From positions 2,383,333 through 2,404,060 of the forward strand of contig NC_017059.1 in assembly GCF_000284415.1 (NCBI RefSeq): a stretch of DNA of 20,728 nt, given 5' to 3'. Below the pieces are notes generated by a model. It did not search any database. It saw only the letters and a program-made list of their open reading frames with translations, and was not told the DNA's origin. A program made the position numbers and the translations under genes. How positions within the stretch are numbered: the stretch's first letter is position 1; every line of letters begins with the position of its first letter. The stretch comes from Pararhodospirillum photometricum DSM 122 (GTDB lineage: Bacteria > Pseudomonadota > Alphaproteobacteria > Rhodospirillales > Rhodospirillaceae). Shown one piece after another: positions 7,966-17,987 of this stretch.

Positions 7966-9620
7966 GCGGCGGGTTTCCTTTTGCTTTTGCCCTTGGAGGT
8001 CGCTGCTTGTGGCAGCGCCAGCCCCAGGGCGGCATACAGGGTCTTGCCGGTCTTGGTCGCCGGGACAAAATGGCCGGTCAGCCAGCCTCGGGCCTGCACA
8101 ACACGCCGAAAGGCCCCGTGCTCCACCCCTTCCACCGGCGCATTCGCATCAAAAATGGCCAGCGCTGCGCGTTCCAGGACCCGTAAAAACGCTTGGCGTG
8201 CCACCTCGGGGCTGGGGGAGGGGCGGTTGATCACTTCCAACGCCTGCAAAAAGGCGGGCTCGGTGTCGGCCCACAGGCGGTCTTGAAGCGCCGAAAAGTC
8301 ACCCCGGGCGTCTTTGGGTGCATCAAACAAGGCCATTTTGACCGCATACCCGACCGCTCCCGCGACCACCCCGGCCCCGGCCACCAGAAGGCGGGCCTGG
8401 GTGTCCTGGTTTTGCTGGGCCTCTTCGGTTTCACCCACCAACAGCGGCATTTGGGCGTCCACCCAGCCGCGCGCTTTCATGTTGTCCATGTCGAAGCCTG
8501 CCGCCGAGAGTCGAGCCCCTGTGCGAACACCGAGGCGGCGCAGGCGGTCGCGCGCGGTGCTCACAGCCTGAGCCGGACGACGCAAAGACCTCTCCGCTAG
8601 GGCCGTGTCACCCGTCACCAGGGCTAACCAGTCGCGATAGCCGACCCCTGAGGGACCGCCATGCACCGGCAGCCACGGGGCGCCGGGCTTTAGCCGGTAA
8701 TAGGGGCTGAGTGGATGCTGAAAGCCCCCTTCGCCGTACTGAAAGCCGTAGGGCCGCATGATAAAGCCCTCGACCATCACCGGATCGGCCAGCCCGGTTA
8801 GGTCACACACCTCCCCGGGGACCGCTGGGCGGAATAAGAGCCTCAGGCGGCGCGGCATTCCCCAATAAACGTGCAGGGGATCCACCTGGGCCTGGGTGGT
8901 ACGTCCCCCGCCCTTGCCCGAGACCCGGGTTGGTCCGGCCCAGGGAAAGATGGTCTCGATTCCTCCGTCGGGCTGTCCCACCCGGCGGGCCTCAAGCTGC
9001 GCGGCGCTTTCGACAGAAAGCCATACGCGATGCCATAGGGTGTCGGTGGTTGGGGTGGCGGGCGGCAGCAGCATTGTGGTCAGAGGCCCGCCGCCCCGCA
9101 GGGATGTCATATGTCCAGCCCCCCCCGAGGGGGCGTAGGTCTGCAAGGTGACCAGCGCCCAGGCCGCCGCTGGACGCGAGAGCACGGTGATCTTGCCGCG
9201 CTTGACGAACAAATCTTTGTTGTTTTTGATGGTTTCCTCCCCTGGGGCGTCGATGAATAACGCCTCCACCCCCAGGGCTTCTCCCGCCAAGGCCTCCTGA
9301 TCTTGGAAGAAGCGCGGCCCCTCCCCATCGAGCTGCATCACCGGCGCCAACGGCGCCAGGGCCTCGCGCACCATCTCGGGCGACGGCGGATGACGGTACG
9401 TCTCTTCCCAGTCCGCCTCGGTCTCGGGGGCACGGGTCGTCGTGAACAGCCCGACCAGCATCTCTCGCAGCGCCGCCGACACATCGGGCCGGGGCGCTGC
9501 CACATCCACCACGGGGTCGCTCTCGATGCCTTCGGTGATCTGGTCCGGGCGGATCAGTTCATGTTTCCCACTCGCCCGACGCACGGGGATCCACGGGTTG
9601 TCCAGCAGGCTAAAAGGCAT
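7962..9620 (-). CDS. cas8e: Cascade large subunit Cas8e (CasA/Cse1)
   Basis: The 552-residue protein begins MPFSLLDNPWIPVRR, the standard Cas8e N-terminus. KNNKDLFVKRG (~132-142) corresponds to the L1 loop that inserts at the PAM, and PSGGAGHMTSLRGGGPLTT (~164-182) is another conserved block. Cas8e recognises the PAM, opens the target duplex and recruits Cas3. AGGAG lies 7 nt before the ATG at 9620. It is the first gene of the seven-gene operon, downstream of a 342-nt gap from cas3. Its 5' leader carries the sequence matched by the crRNA-like RNA encoded at 9770-9832, so its expression is the likely control point for the whole complex. Confidence 0.96.
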   Translation of the reverse strand: MPFSLLDNPWIPVRRASGKHELIRPDQITEGIESDPVVDVAAPRPDVSAALREMLVGLFTTTRAPETEADWEETYRHPPSPEMVREALAPLAPVMQLDGEGPRFFQDQEALAGEALGVEALFIDAPGEETIKNNKDLFVKRGKITVLSRPAAAWALVTLQTYAPSGGAGHMTSLRGGGPLTTMLLPPATPTTDTLWHRVWLSVESAAQLEARRVGQPDGGIETIFPWAGPTRVSGKGGGRTTQAQVDPLHVYWGMPRRLRLLFRPAVPGEVCDLTGLADPVMVEGFIMRPYGFQYGEGGFQHPLSPYYRLKPGAPWLPVHGGPSGVGYRDWLALVTGDTALAERSLRRPAQAVSTARDRLRRLGVRTGARLSAAGFDMDNMKARGWVDAQMPLLVGETEEAQQNQDTQARLLVAGAGVVAGAVGYAVKMALFDAPKDARGDFSALQDRLWADTEPAFLQALEVINRPSPSPEVARQAFLRVLERAALAIFDANAPVEGVEHGAFRRVVQARGWLTGHFVPATKTGKTLYAALGLALPQAATSKGKSKRKPAA

Positions 9621-9621
9621 C

Positions 9622-9646
9622 GGGTTTCTCCTACCCTTAAAACCTT
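9622..9646 (-). promoter_or_regulatory. Predicted Cascade target site in the cas8e leader (AAG PAM plus seed match)
   Basis: On the minus strand the sequence is AAG (9644-9646) followed by GTTTTAAGGGT (9643-9633), then AGGAG, the cas8e ribosome-binding site. The 11 bases after AAG are identical to the first 11 of the guide at 9824-9792; position 12 differs, 13 and 14 match, and 17 of the first 22 match overall. AAG is the classic E. coli I-E PAM and is at the correct side. Position 12, a flipped-out base in Cascade, is where mismatch costs little. Match and coordinates are seen directly; binding is inference. Confidence 0.8.
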
Positions 9647-9657
9647 ATGGCATAAGG
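9643..9657. promoter_or_regulatory. Perfect 7-1-7 palindrome at the cas8e promoter
   Basis: CCTTATG-G-CATAAGG is a perfect inverted repeat placed between the candidate -10 and the seed-matching site. It could be an operator for a dimeric repressor, or a short hairpin near the mRNA 5' end. It also puts the AAG PAM motif on one arm. Confidence 0.5.
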
Positions 9658-9683
9658 ATGGGGGAGGAGGAGGTAATCGTCAA
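9655..9683 (-). promoter_or_regulatory. Candidate promoter of the cas8e-cas2 operon
   Basis: On the minus strand TTGACG (9678-9683, 5 of 6 bases) is 17 nt from CATCCT (9655-9660, 3 of 6). Transcription would start near 9648, so the Cascade target site at 9622-9646 would cover the first bases of the transcript. The weak -10 makes the exact assignment uncertain. Confidence 0.4.
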
Positions 9684-9761
9684 TGGTGTTTTTGTTGAAG
9701 AAGCTCGATCAACGAAAGCTGGGGCGTCGCCCCTCCCCAACTCTCGACGATCTTATTTTTA

Positions 9762-9791
9762 GTGTTCATCCCTGCAAACGGCAGGGAACTC
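9762..9791 (-). repeat. Degenerate CRISPR repeat A (downstream side of the crRNA-like gene)
   Basis: The 30-nt segment follows the array repeat: GTGTTCAT, then stem CCCTGC, loop AAACG, stem GCAGGG and AACTC. The array repeat has CCCCGC/GCGGGG, so the C-to-T change in one arm is matched by G-to-A in the other and pairing is kept. The 5' handle part differs at its first two bases (GT instead of CG). Read on the minus strand it would supply the 3' hairpin GAGUUCCC... held by Cas6e. Confidence 0.85.
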
Positions 9792-9832
9792 CCCTTTCGG
9801 AAGGTTGTTCCCAACCCTTAAAACCGGTTCAT
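9770..9832 (-). ncRNA. crRNA-like regulatory RNA (CreR/CreA type), predicted autorepressor of cas8e operon
   Basis: If Cas6e cuts at the base of hairpins B and A as it does in the array, the product is 63 nt: an 8-nt handle AUGAACCG (identical to that of the array crRNAs), a 33-nt guide (9824-9792) and a 22-nt 3' hairpin. Array crRNAs would be 61 nt. The first 11 guide bases match the cas8e leader next to an AAG PAM; the PAM-distal half does not match. Known crRNA-resembling regulators use such seed-only pairing so that Cascade binds and blocks transcription without provoking Cas3. The gene sits between the cas3 terminator and the cas8e promoter and has a candidate promoter of its own. Repeat similarity, covariation, guide length, seed match and PAM agree, but expression and repression are inferred. 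The alternative is a dead mini-array with a chance match, which is unlikely given 14 specified bases. Confidence 0.8.
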
Positions 9833-9864
9833 CCCTGGGGGCAACGTGAGGCGGTCCAGGGAAC
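9825..9864 (-). repeat. Degenerate CRISPR repeat B with enlarged loop (upstream side)
   Basis: CGGTTCAT (9825-9832) is identical to the repeat's handle. The stem CCCTGG (9833-9838) pairs with CCAGGG (9856-9861) and is followed by AACA, as in the repeat. The loop is 17 nt rather than 4, making the element 40 nt long. The distance to repeat A is 33 nt, one more than a usual spacer. Confidence 0.8.
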
Positions 9865-9880
9865 AAAGGGGCTTGAGGAA

Positions 9881-9908
9881 AGGGTAGGGGAGAAGGGAGC
9901 GTTGGCAA
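9881..9908 (-). promoter_or_regulatory. Candidate promoter of the crRNA-like RNA
   Basis: On the minus strand TTGCCA (9903-9908) is 16 nt from TACCCT (9881-9886). Transcription would begin roughly 10-15 nt before degenerate repeat B. It directly follows the cas3 terminator, which argues for independent transcription. The -10 resembles that proposed for cas8e (CATCCT). Motif quality is modest. Confidence 0.35.
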
Positions 9909-9957
9909 GAAATAAAAAGGAAGGCTGGGGAGGCCGCGCCTCCCCAGCCTTCCTTTT
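9909..9957 (-). terminator. Intrinsic terminator after cas3
   Basis: A perfect 20-bp inverted repeat (arms 9915-9934 and 9938-9957, loop CGC) contains GGCTGGGGAGGC and its complement. On the minus strand, reading out of cas3, it is followed by TATTTC and, with the arm's own T-run, forms a T-rich tail. It ends six bases from the cas3 stop. A shorter relative of the same palindrome follows the chemoreceptor gene at 20098-20123. Confidence 0.75.
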
Positions 9958-9962
9958 CCCCT

Positions 9963-12677
9963 TCACTCTTCCCCAAAAGACGCTCCCCTTTCCCGACTAT
10001 ACCGAAGCCTCACCGGCCGCCCCCGGTCATCACGCGCCGAGGCGGACCACACGTCGTTGCCGTCCGGGTGCAGGAGCACGATCGGCATGTCCCGCTCCCA
10101 AGCCGGCCACGACGCCCGCAGGGCCGCCAGAGCCGGCAGCGGATCGGGATCGGCGGCAATCTGGTGAGCCCGCAGGGTAACCCGCGACAGGCGCCAGCCC
10201 ATATCCTGCGGCGCCTCCGCAGGGGCGGGACACCAGGGGACCGGATGGCCATCCTCCAGGCGTGCCAGAACGACCGAAACCGTTGGCTCGCCCCAGCGGG
10301 TCATCACCCGCCGGTCGTCCTCCCAGGCCGAGACCCGGCGGTAGCCCTCGTGGCGCGGTAGAACCTGGGTCCGTGCCAGACTTTGATGGGCATAGGCCTT
10401 GCCTTGGGCTTCTTCGGCCGCCCGGGCCACGGCATCGGGGAGGGGGGCGGCTCGGGTTGCGTCATAAACAGCGTCGATCAGGGTCCGGGCGCGCTCGGGG
10501 AGGTCCAAGGCTCCCTCGGCCTCGAGGGTTTCCGCCGTGCGCCACAGGACGCCCAGGTCTTGGTAGACCGCTGCCGTTCCCGGGGGCAGGTGGCGGACCC
10601 AGGCGGCGGGATCGCTCCGCTCGGGCGCGATGACGTGCAGCACGGGCGCGCCGTGCCGCAGGGCGCGGAGGTGGCGCCACAAGCGGCCGGCCCGCTGGAT
10701 CAGCAGGTCGATCGGGGCGAGGTCGGTGAAAAGGGCGTCGAAATCAAGATCAAGCGATTGCTCAACCACTTGGGTTGCGACCAGGATCTGTCCCCGGCGT
10801 TGCTCGGGCGTGCTCTCGCGGCCAAAGGTCTCCATCACCCGGCGCTCAATGTTCTGGCGATCGCCCAAGGCAAAGCGGGCGTGAAAGAGCCAGGGCTCAA
10901 GCCCAAGGGCGCGCAGGGCGGCATGGCTGGACAGGGCCTCGTCCACGGTGTTGCGCAGCAGTAAAACGGCTTGGCCCGCCCGGGCGGCGGCGGCGACCTG
11001 GGCGAGGGCTTGGTCGATGCTGTCCACGCGCTTCACGGGCAACCGTCGTATCCGCGCCGGCCAAGGGGGCGGAAAATCCGCCGTTTGGTGGTCTGCGCTG
11101 ACCACGCCGGCCCGGGGGAAGCCTTCCGGGGGCGGGGGAGGGGGCTTGGGAGGGTGGGCGAACTTGGCGGCCAGCGCCTGTCCTGCGGCGCCGAAGCCGC
11201 GTGAGGCCGGACGTGGTGTGCTGGTCCCCCGGTGGAACGCCTCCTCCAAGGCTCGGCGCCTGTTCTGGGGGAGGGTGGCGGAAAGCAGCAAGGTGTGTCC
11301 GCCCTCGGCGGCGTGCGCTTCAATCAGGGCGATGATTTCCTCGCCCATGTAGGCGTCGTAGGCGTGGATTTCATCAAGGATTAGCACCTTGCCCAGCAGC
11401 CCCCAACGCCGCACGGCCGCGTGGCGCGCCGGCAAAATGGCGAGCAAGGCTTGGTCTAAGGTGCCGGCGCCGATATCGGCAAGAAAGCTGAGGCGCCGGT
11501 CTTCCCCGACCCAAGCCGCACACTGGGCTTCCGCCGAGATGTCCGCCACCGTGTCTCCCTCTGGCTTTTCCTGCCTCTTCTGGCTTGCTTCAAAGCCAAG
11601 CGCCGCTCCCCGGTTGAGAGCCGCGCGAAAGCCCGGGTGCATAGCTCTATCGCCGTGCGTTAGGGCCAACGACGGTGTGGTGTCGGGGGCAAAGAAGGCG
11701 CGTATCACCCGGGCCAAGCGATCAAACAACGCATTGGCGGTGGCCTGAGTCGGCAGGGCGAAGTACAGCCCCTGGGCACGTCCGCTGGCGATCAACCGAT
11801 GGGCCAGCATCAAGGCGGCCTCGGTTTTGCCGCTCCCCGTCAGATCTTCCAAGACCACCAGGAGCGGTCCCTCGGGGAGGGCGACGTCCTGGGCCCAAGC
11901 CTGTAACGGCGTTGGCGGTTTGTCGATCCCCAGGTCGGTATAGCCCAGCCGCGCCGCCGAAAGGGCGGGCTGAAGCCCAGCGGCGGCCACCGCCTTTTGG
12001 GCCTGAGCTTGCGCCTTGGCCCAATAGGCCCCCCATGTCAGATCGGGGGCCGTGTACTCAAACCACGTTTGCGAGGATCCAAGCCAATCGCCCAGCGTGA
12101 CCAAGCCGGCTAGCAGAAACGAGGCCGCCGTGGCTCGATCCTCACGCAGCACCGGGATCGGCCTTTGCGGCAGGGTTTGGAACACCCACCGGACAAACTC
12201 CGCCGCCACCTCTGAGGCTGCCGGAGGGAAAGCCATGGCAAGGCGTAAGGGGCTGAGATCATCGCTTTTGTGCGGCGGCTCCCCATGGTGTCCGAACGCC
12301 GCTCGCATCAAGGGGGCAAGGGACGTGGCCTCGCTCGGGGCCTTGGCCTGCCACCACAGCCACCCGGCCGTGTCGTGAGACGGGGACGGGGGACTGGCAG
12401 GCTGCCCCAGGCACGACGGCCACAGCGCCGGCACCTTGATTTGAAAAGGGGCCGAGAGCTTGCCGAGATCATGAACCGCCGCGCAACAAACCGCCACGGC
12501 TCTTGCTGTCTCGCGCTCCACCCCCAGGGTGGCGGCCCACAGCGCTTCCCGGCCTGGGTCGGCTTTCAGGAGGGCCTCGACGCATGCGGCGACATCTAGG
12601 GCATGATAAAGCGCCGGGTGAGCCCCGATCTTTCCCTTGGGCCGGGCCTTCCCCCAAAACTTTTTCCAATCCTCCAT
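9963..12677 (-). CDS. cas3: CRISPR helicase-nuclease Cas3, type I-E
   Basis: The 904-residue protein starts MEDWKKFWGKARPKGKIGAHPALYHALDV. The longer in-frame start at 12842 would add 55 residues without family character. The N-terminal HD nuclease shows H69-D70 in AAVHDLGK and a histidine pair in FGHHGEPP. The helicase core has Walker A TGSGKTEAA (K284), DEIH (435-438), SAT (466-468), and motif VI QRAGRLWRH (from 661). Cas3 is recruited by Cascade after full R-loop formation and degrades target DNA. Length is normal for I-E Cas3. A proline-rich linker lies near residues 508-518. The gene has its own terminator, so it is transcribed apart from the Cascade operon. The ribosome-binding site is poor (G-rich GGGGGTGGGGG before ATG). 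Confidence 0.96.
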   Translation of the reverse strand: MEDWKKFWGKARPKGKIGAHPALYHALDVAACVEALLKADPGREALWAATLGVERETARAVAVCCAAVHDLGKLSAPFQIKVPALWPSCLGQPASPPSPSHDTAGWLWWQAKAPSEATSLAPLMRAAFGHHGEPPHKSDDLSPLRLAMAFPPAASEVAAEFVRWVFQTLPQRPIPVLREDRATAASFLLAGLVTLGDWLGSSQTWFEYTAPDLTWGAYWAKAQAQAQKAVAAAGLQPALSAARLGYTDLGIDKPPTPLQAWAQDVALPEGPLLVVLEDLTGSGKTEAALMLAHRLIASGRAQGLYFALPTQATANALFDRLARVIRAFFAPDTTPSLALTHGDRAMHPGFRAALNRGAALGFEASQKRQEKPEGDTVADISAEAQCAAWVGEDRRLSFLADIGAGTLDQALLAILPARHAAVRRWGLLGKVLILDEIHAYDAYMGEEIIALIEAHAAEGGHTLLLSATLPQNRRRALEEAFHRGTSTPRPASRGFGAAGQALAAKFAHPPKPPPPPPEGFPRAGVVSADHQTADFPPPWPARIRRLPVKRVDSIDQALAQVAAAARAGQAVLLLRNTVDEALSSHAALRALGLEPWLFHARFALGDRQNIERRVMETFGRESTPEQRRGQILVATQVVEQSLDLDFDALFTDLAPIDLLIQRAGRLWRHLRALRHGAPVLHVIAPERSDPAAWVRHLPPGTAAVYQDLGVLWRTAETLEAEGALDLPERARTLIDAVYDATRAAPLPDAVARAAEEAQGKAYAHQSLARTQVLPRHEGYRRVSAWEDDRRVMTRWGEPTVSVVLARLEDGHPVPWCPAPAEAPQDMGWRLSRVTLRAHQIAADPDPLPALAALRASWPAWERDMPIVLLHPDGNDVWSASARDDRGRPVRLRYSRERGASFGEE

Positions 12678-12967
12678 CCCCCACCCCCAACAGAAGAAAA
12701 AATAAGAAAAGGTATCTCTTAAAGACGTTGAGTATCGTACGTTTTCCGGTAATCCGCCCGTGCGGCTGCCAAAGTGAGGAAAGGGCGCCGAGATATCCGC
12801 TATGTTCACCCCTGTCACCCTGAAGGATGTGACCCGTCGCAACCGTAGCGTCGTGCCGTCGATCCGCCACTATAATGAGTGAGCAGGAAGGTCAAGAACA
12901 GGCCTCGCCTCGTTTGGTCTGGGCGAGGAGCTGCGCTAGCCTCGGTCGTCACGAAGATGCTCGCACC

Positions 12968-12995
12968 TTGTCGAACCGCCGCGTGGTGGTAAACT
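12968..12995 (+). promoter_or_regulatory. Possible upstream rRNA promoter (P1)
   Basis: TTGTCG, 16 nt, TAAACT, followed 11 nt later by CTTGGTGACGGCGA (13006-13019), which recurs with one change after P2. The repetition of promoter plus downstream motif suggests tandem rRNA promoters. Confidence 0.4.
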
Positions 12996-13389
12996 AAACA
13001 GCGTTCTTGGTGACGGCGACCCACTTCCAGGTCGCGAGTAGGCGAACTAGGCGGGCATGGCGTCGGGTGGCGTGCCACGCGCCCGACGCCAGCAGGGGAG
13101 CATCGGCAGCCGAATAAGCCTCATTTTATCGGTGTTTTTCGCTTGCGTGGGCGGCGTCACCCCCGTATAACCCGCCCTCCCGACGCACCGACAACGGCGC
13201 CGAGGGGTTTCGGGGGCAGGCTCCTCGGGTTTTGTAGCGGCTTTTTTCCCTTTGGGAACAACGGCCAAGCGGATCCGGGAAAAGGGCTTGACGCTGGAAC
13301 GGGGCGGGGAGTAGTTTCCTTGCCTTCCGGGTTGACCGCCCGGGGCGCCTTGCTGGTTTTGGTCGGTGTGGCGGCCCTAAAAAAAGCGG

Positions 13390-13418
13390 TTGACACGGTG
13401 GGGCGGTGCTAGTAAAAA
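13390..13418 (+). promoter_or_regulatory. Probable rRNA promoter (P2)
   Basis: TTGACA (perfect) with a 17-nt spacer and TAAAAA (4 of 6), about 290 nt upstream of the 16S gene. It is followed by CTTGGTGACGACGA (13426-13439). Confidence 0.6.
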
Positions 13419-13507
13419 CCGCCGCCTTGGTGACGACGAACGAAGCATCGGACGATGTGACGGTAGTCGAAACTAAGTGCTTAGTCAATATTGCCGGTTC
13501 GCCGGTC

Positions 13508-13519
13508 TGCTGTTTGACA
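13508..13519 (+). promoter_or_regulatory. boxA-like antitermination site in the rRNA leader
   Basis: TGCTGTTTGACA resembles the rRNA boxA consensus (TGCTCTTTAACA) and lies between P2 and the 16S start, where antitermination sites occur. Confidence 0.5.
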
Positions 13520-13704
13520 TTGTAAAAGAAAACGCGATCGAAAGAGATGGGCGGGCGGCTCTCGGGGAACCGGGGCTGTCGGAAGAGAGATCTTCCTCAA
13601 CCGCTCATCTTGAGTAAGACGAAAAGAATATCGACTCGTTCGATACCTTTGAAGTTCTTATGGCCAAGTATAAGTGATTGAGAAAAGGCTCGGCTTTCGA
13701 GGTT

Positions 13705-17556
<3,852 letters not shown>

Positions 17557-17610
17557 GGGGGAGCCTCGGGGGAAGGGGCGCAGACGCTCTTCCCTCGGGG
17601 GGCTGAGGCC

Positions 17611-17650
17611 AAAAAAGCGGCACCTCTCGTCGGGGGTGCCGCTTTTTTTT
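17611..17650 (+). terminator. Intrinsic terminator of the octapeptide-repeat gene
   Basis: GCGGCACC pairs with GGTGCCGC across a 10-nt loop; it is preceded by six A and followed by eight T, so it can act in both directions. It lies 55 nt after the stop codon. Confidence 0.9.
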
Positions 17651-17987
17651 GAGGGAGCCGCCTCTGGAGCGCTGCCGCCCTCACACTCTCACCGGGAGGC
17701 GGCGGGCTTGGTTTCAAGCGGCAAAACTTGGTTGACGGCGGGTCAAAAAACCCCAAAAAGTGAAAAGAAGCGCGCGTTTGAAGACGCAGGTTGGCATCGC
17801 GCACTCCAGAGTTTTTAGAGTCTTTCCGATCAGGGGGTGCGGTAATTTGTTAGTTTTTGTTGGGTTCTGCTAATCAAATTTAATCAGTATTTAGCTTTTC
17901 GGACCACTTGAGAGGCTGTTACCCTGCCGATGTGGGCTTGGCCTCAGAAAAAAGCCAAAGATACGCCACAGACAGGAGGCTAGGAAA
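17651..17987. other. Intergenic region upstream of the chemoreceptor
   Basis: No gene is seen. The part at ~17840-17900 is notably AT-rich for this genome and likely contains the chemoreceptor promoter. One weak pair is TTGGCA (17791-17796), 17 nt, TTTAGA (17814-17819). No flagellar sigma-28 type pair could be supported. Confidence 0.4.

Larger units (their letters stand above)
12678..13704. other. 1-kb non-coding region: cas3 upstream sequence and rRNA promoter/leader
   Basis: No convincing coding sequence lies here; the short open frames have no recognisable domains or ribosome-binding sites. The left ~200 nt must hold the cas3 promoter (minus strand), but no good -35/-10 pair was found and no copy of the GTTTTAAGGGT seed site was seen. 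The right part contains two rRNA promoter-like segments, a 9-bp hairpin (GGCGTCGGG 13059-13067 with CCCGACGCC 13082-13090) and a boxA-like site. Confidence 0.6.

Noticed and set aside
9658..9762. Plus-strand small frames behind GGAGGAGGAGG, opposite the crRNA-like RNA, as a possible toxin RNA (CreT-like)
   Set aside because: The purine-rich stretch resembles a ribosome-binding site and ATGs follow at 9658 and 9683, but there is no run of rare codons and no plus-strand promoter could be supported. The guide's target fits the minus-strand cas8e promoter better.
12700..12760. Second target of the crRNA-like RNA upstream of cas3
   Set aside because: Only a short TTTAAG-like match is present on the minus strand, without the GTTTTAAG seed or an adjacent AAG.
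12790..12835. Repeat-like GTTCACCCCTG near the cas3 start as a third pseudo-repeat
   Set aside because: It lacks the second stem arm (no GGGGAAC partner), so no hairpin forms, and the handle does not match.
13126..13488. Minus-strand 120-codon frame upstream of the 16S gene
   Set aside because: No ribosome-binding site or family motif, and it overlaps the rRNA promoter and leader.
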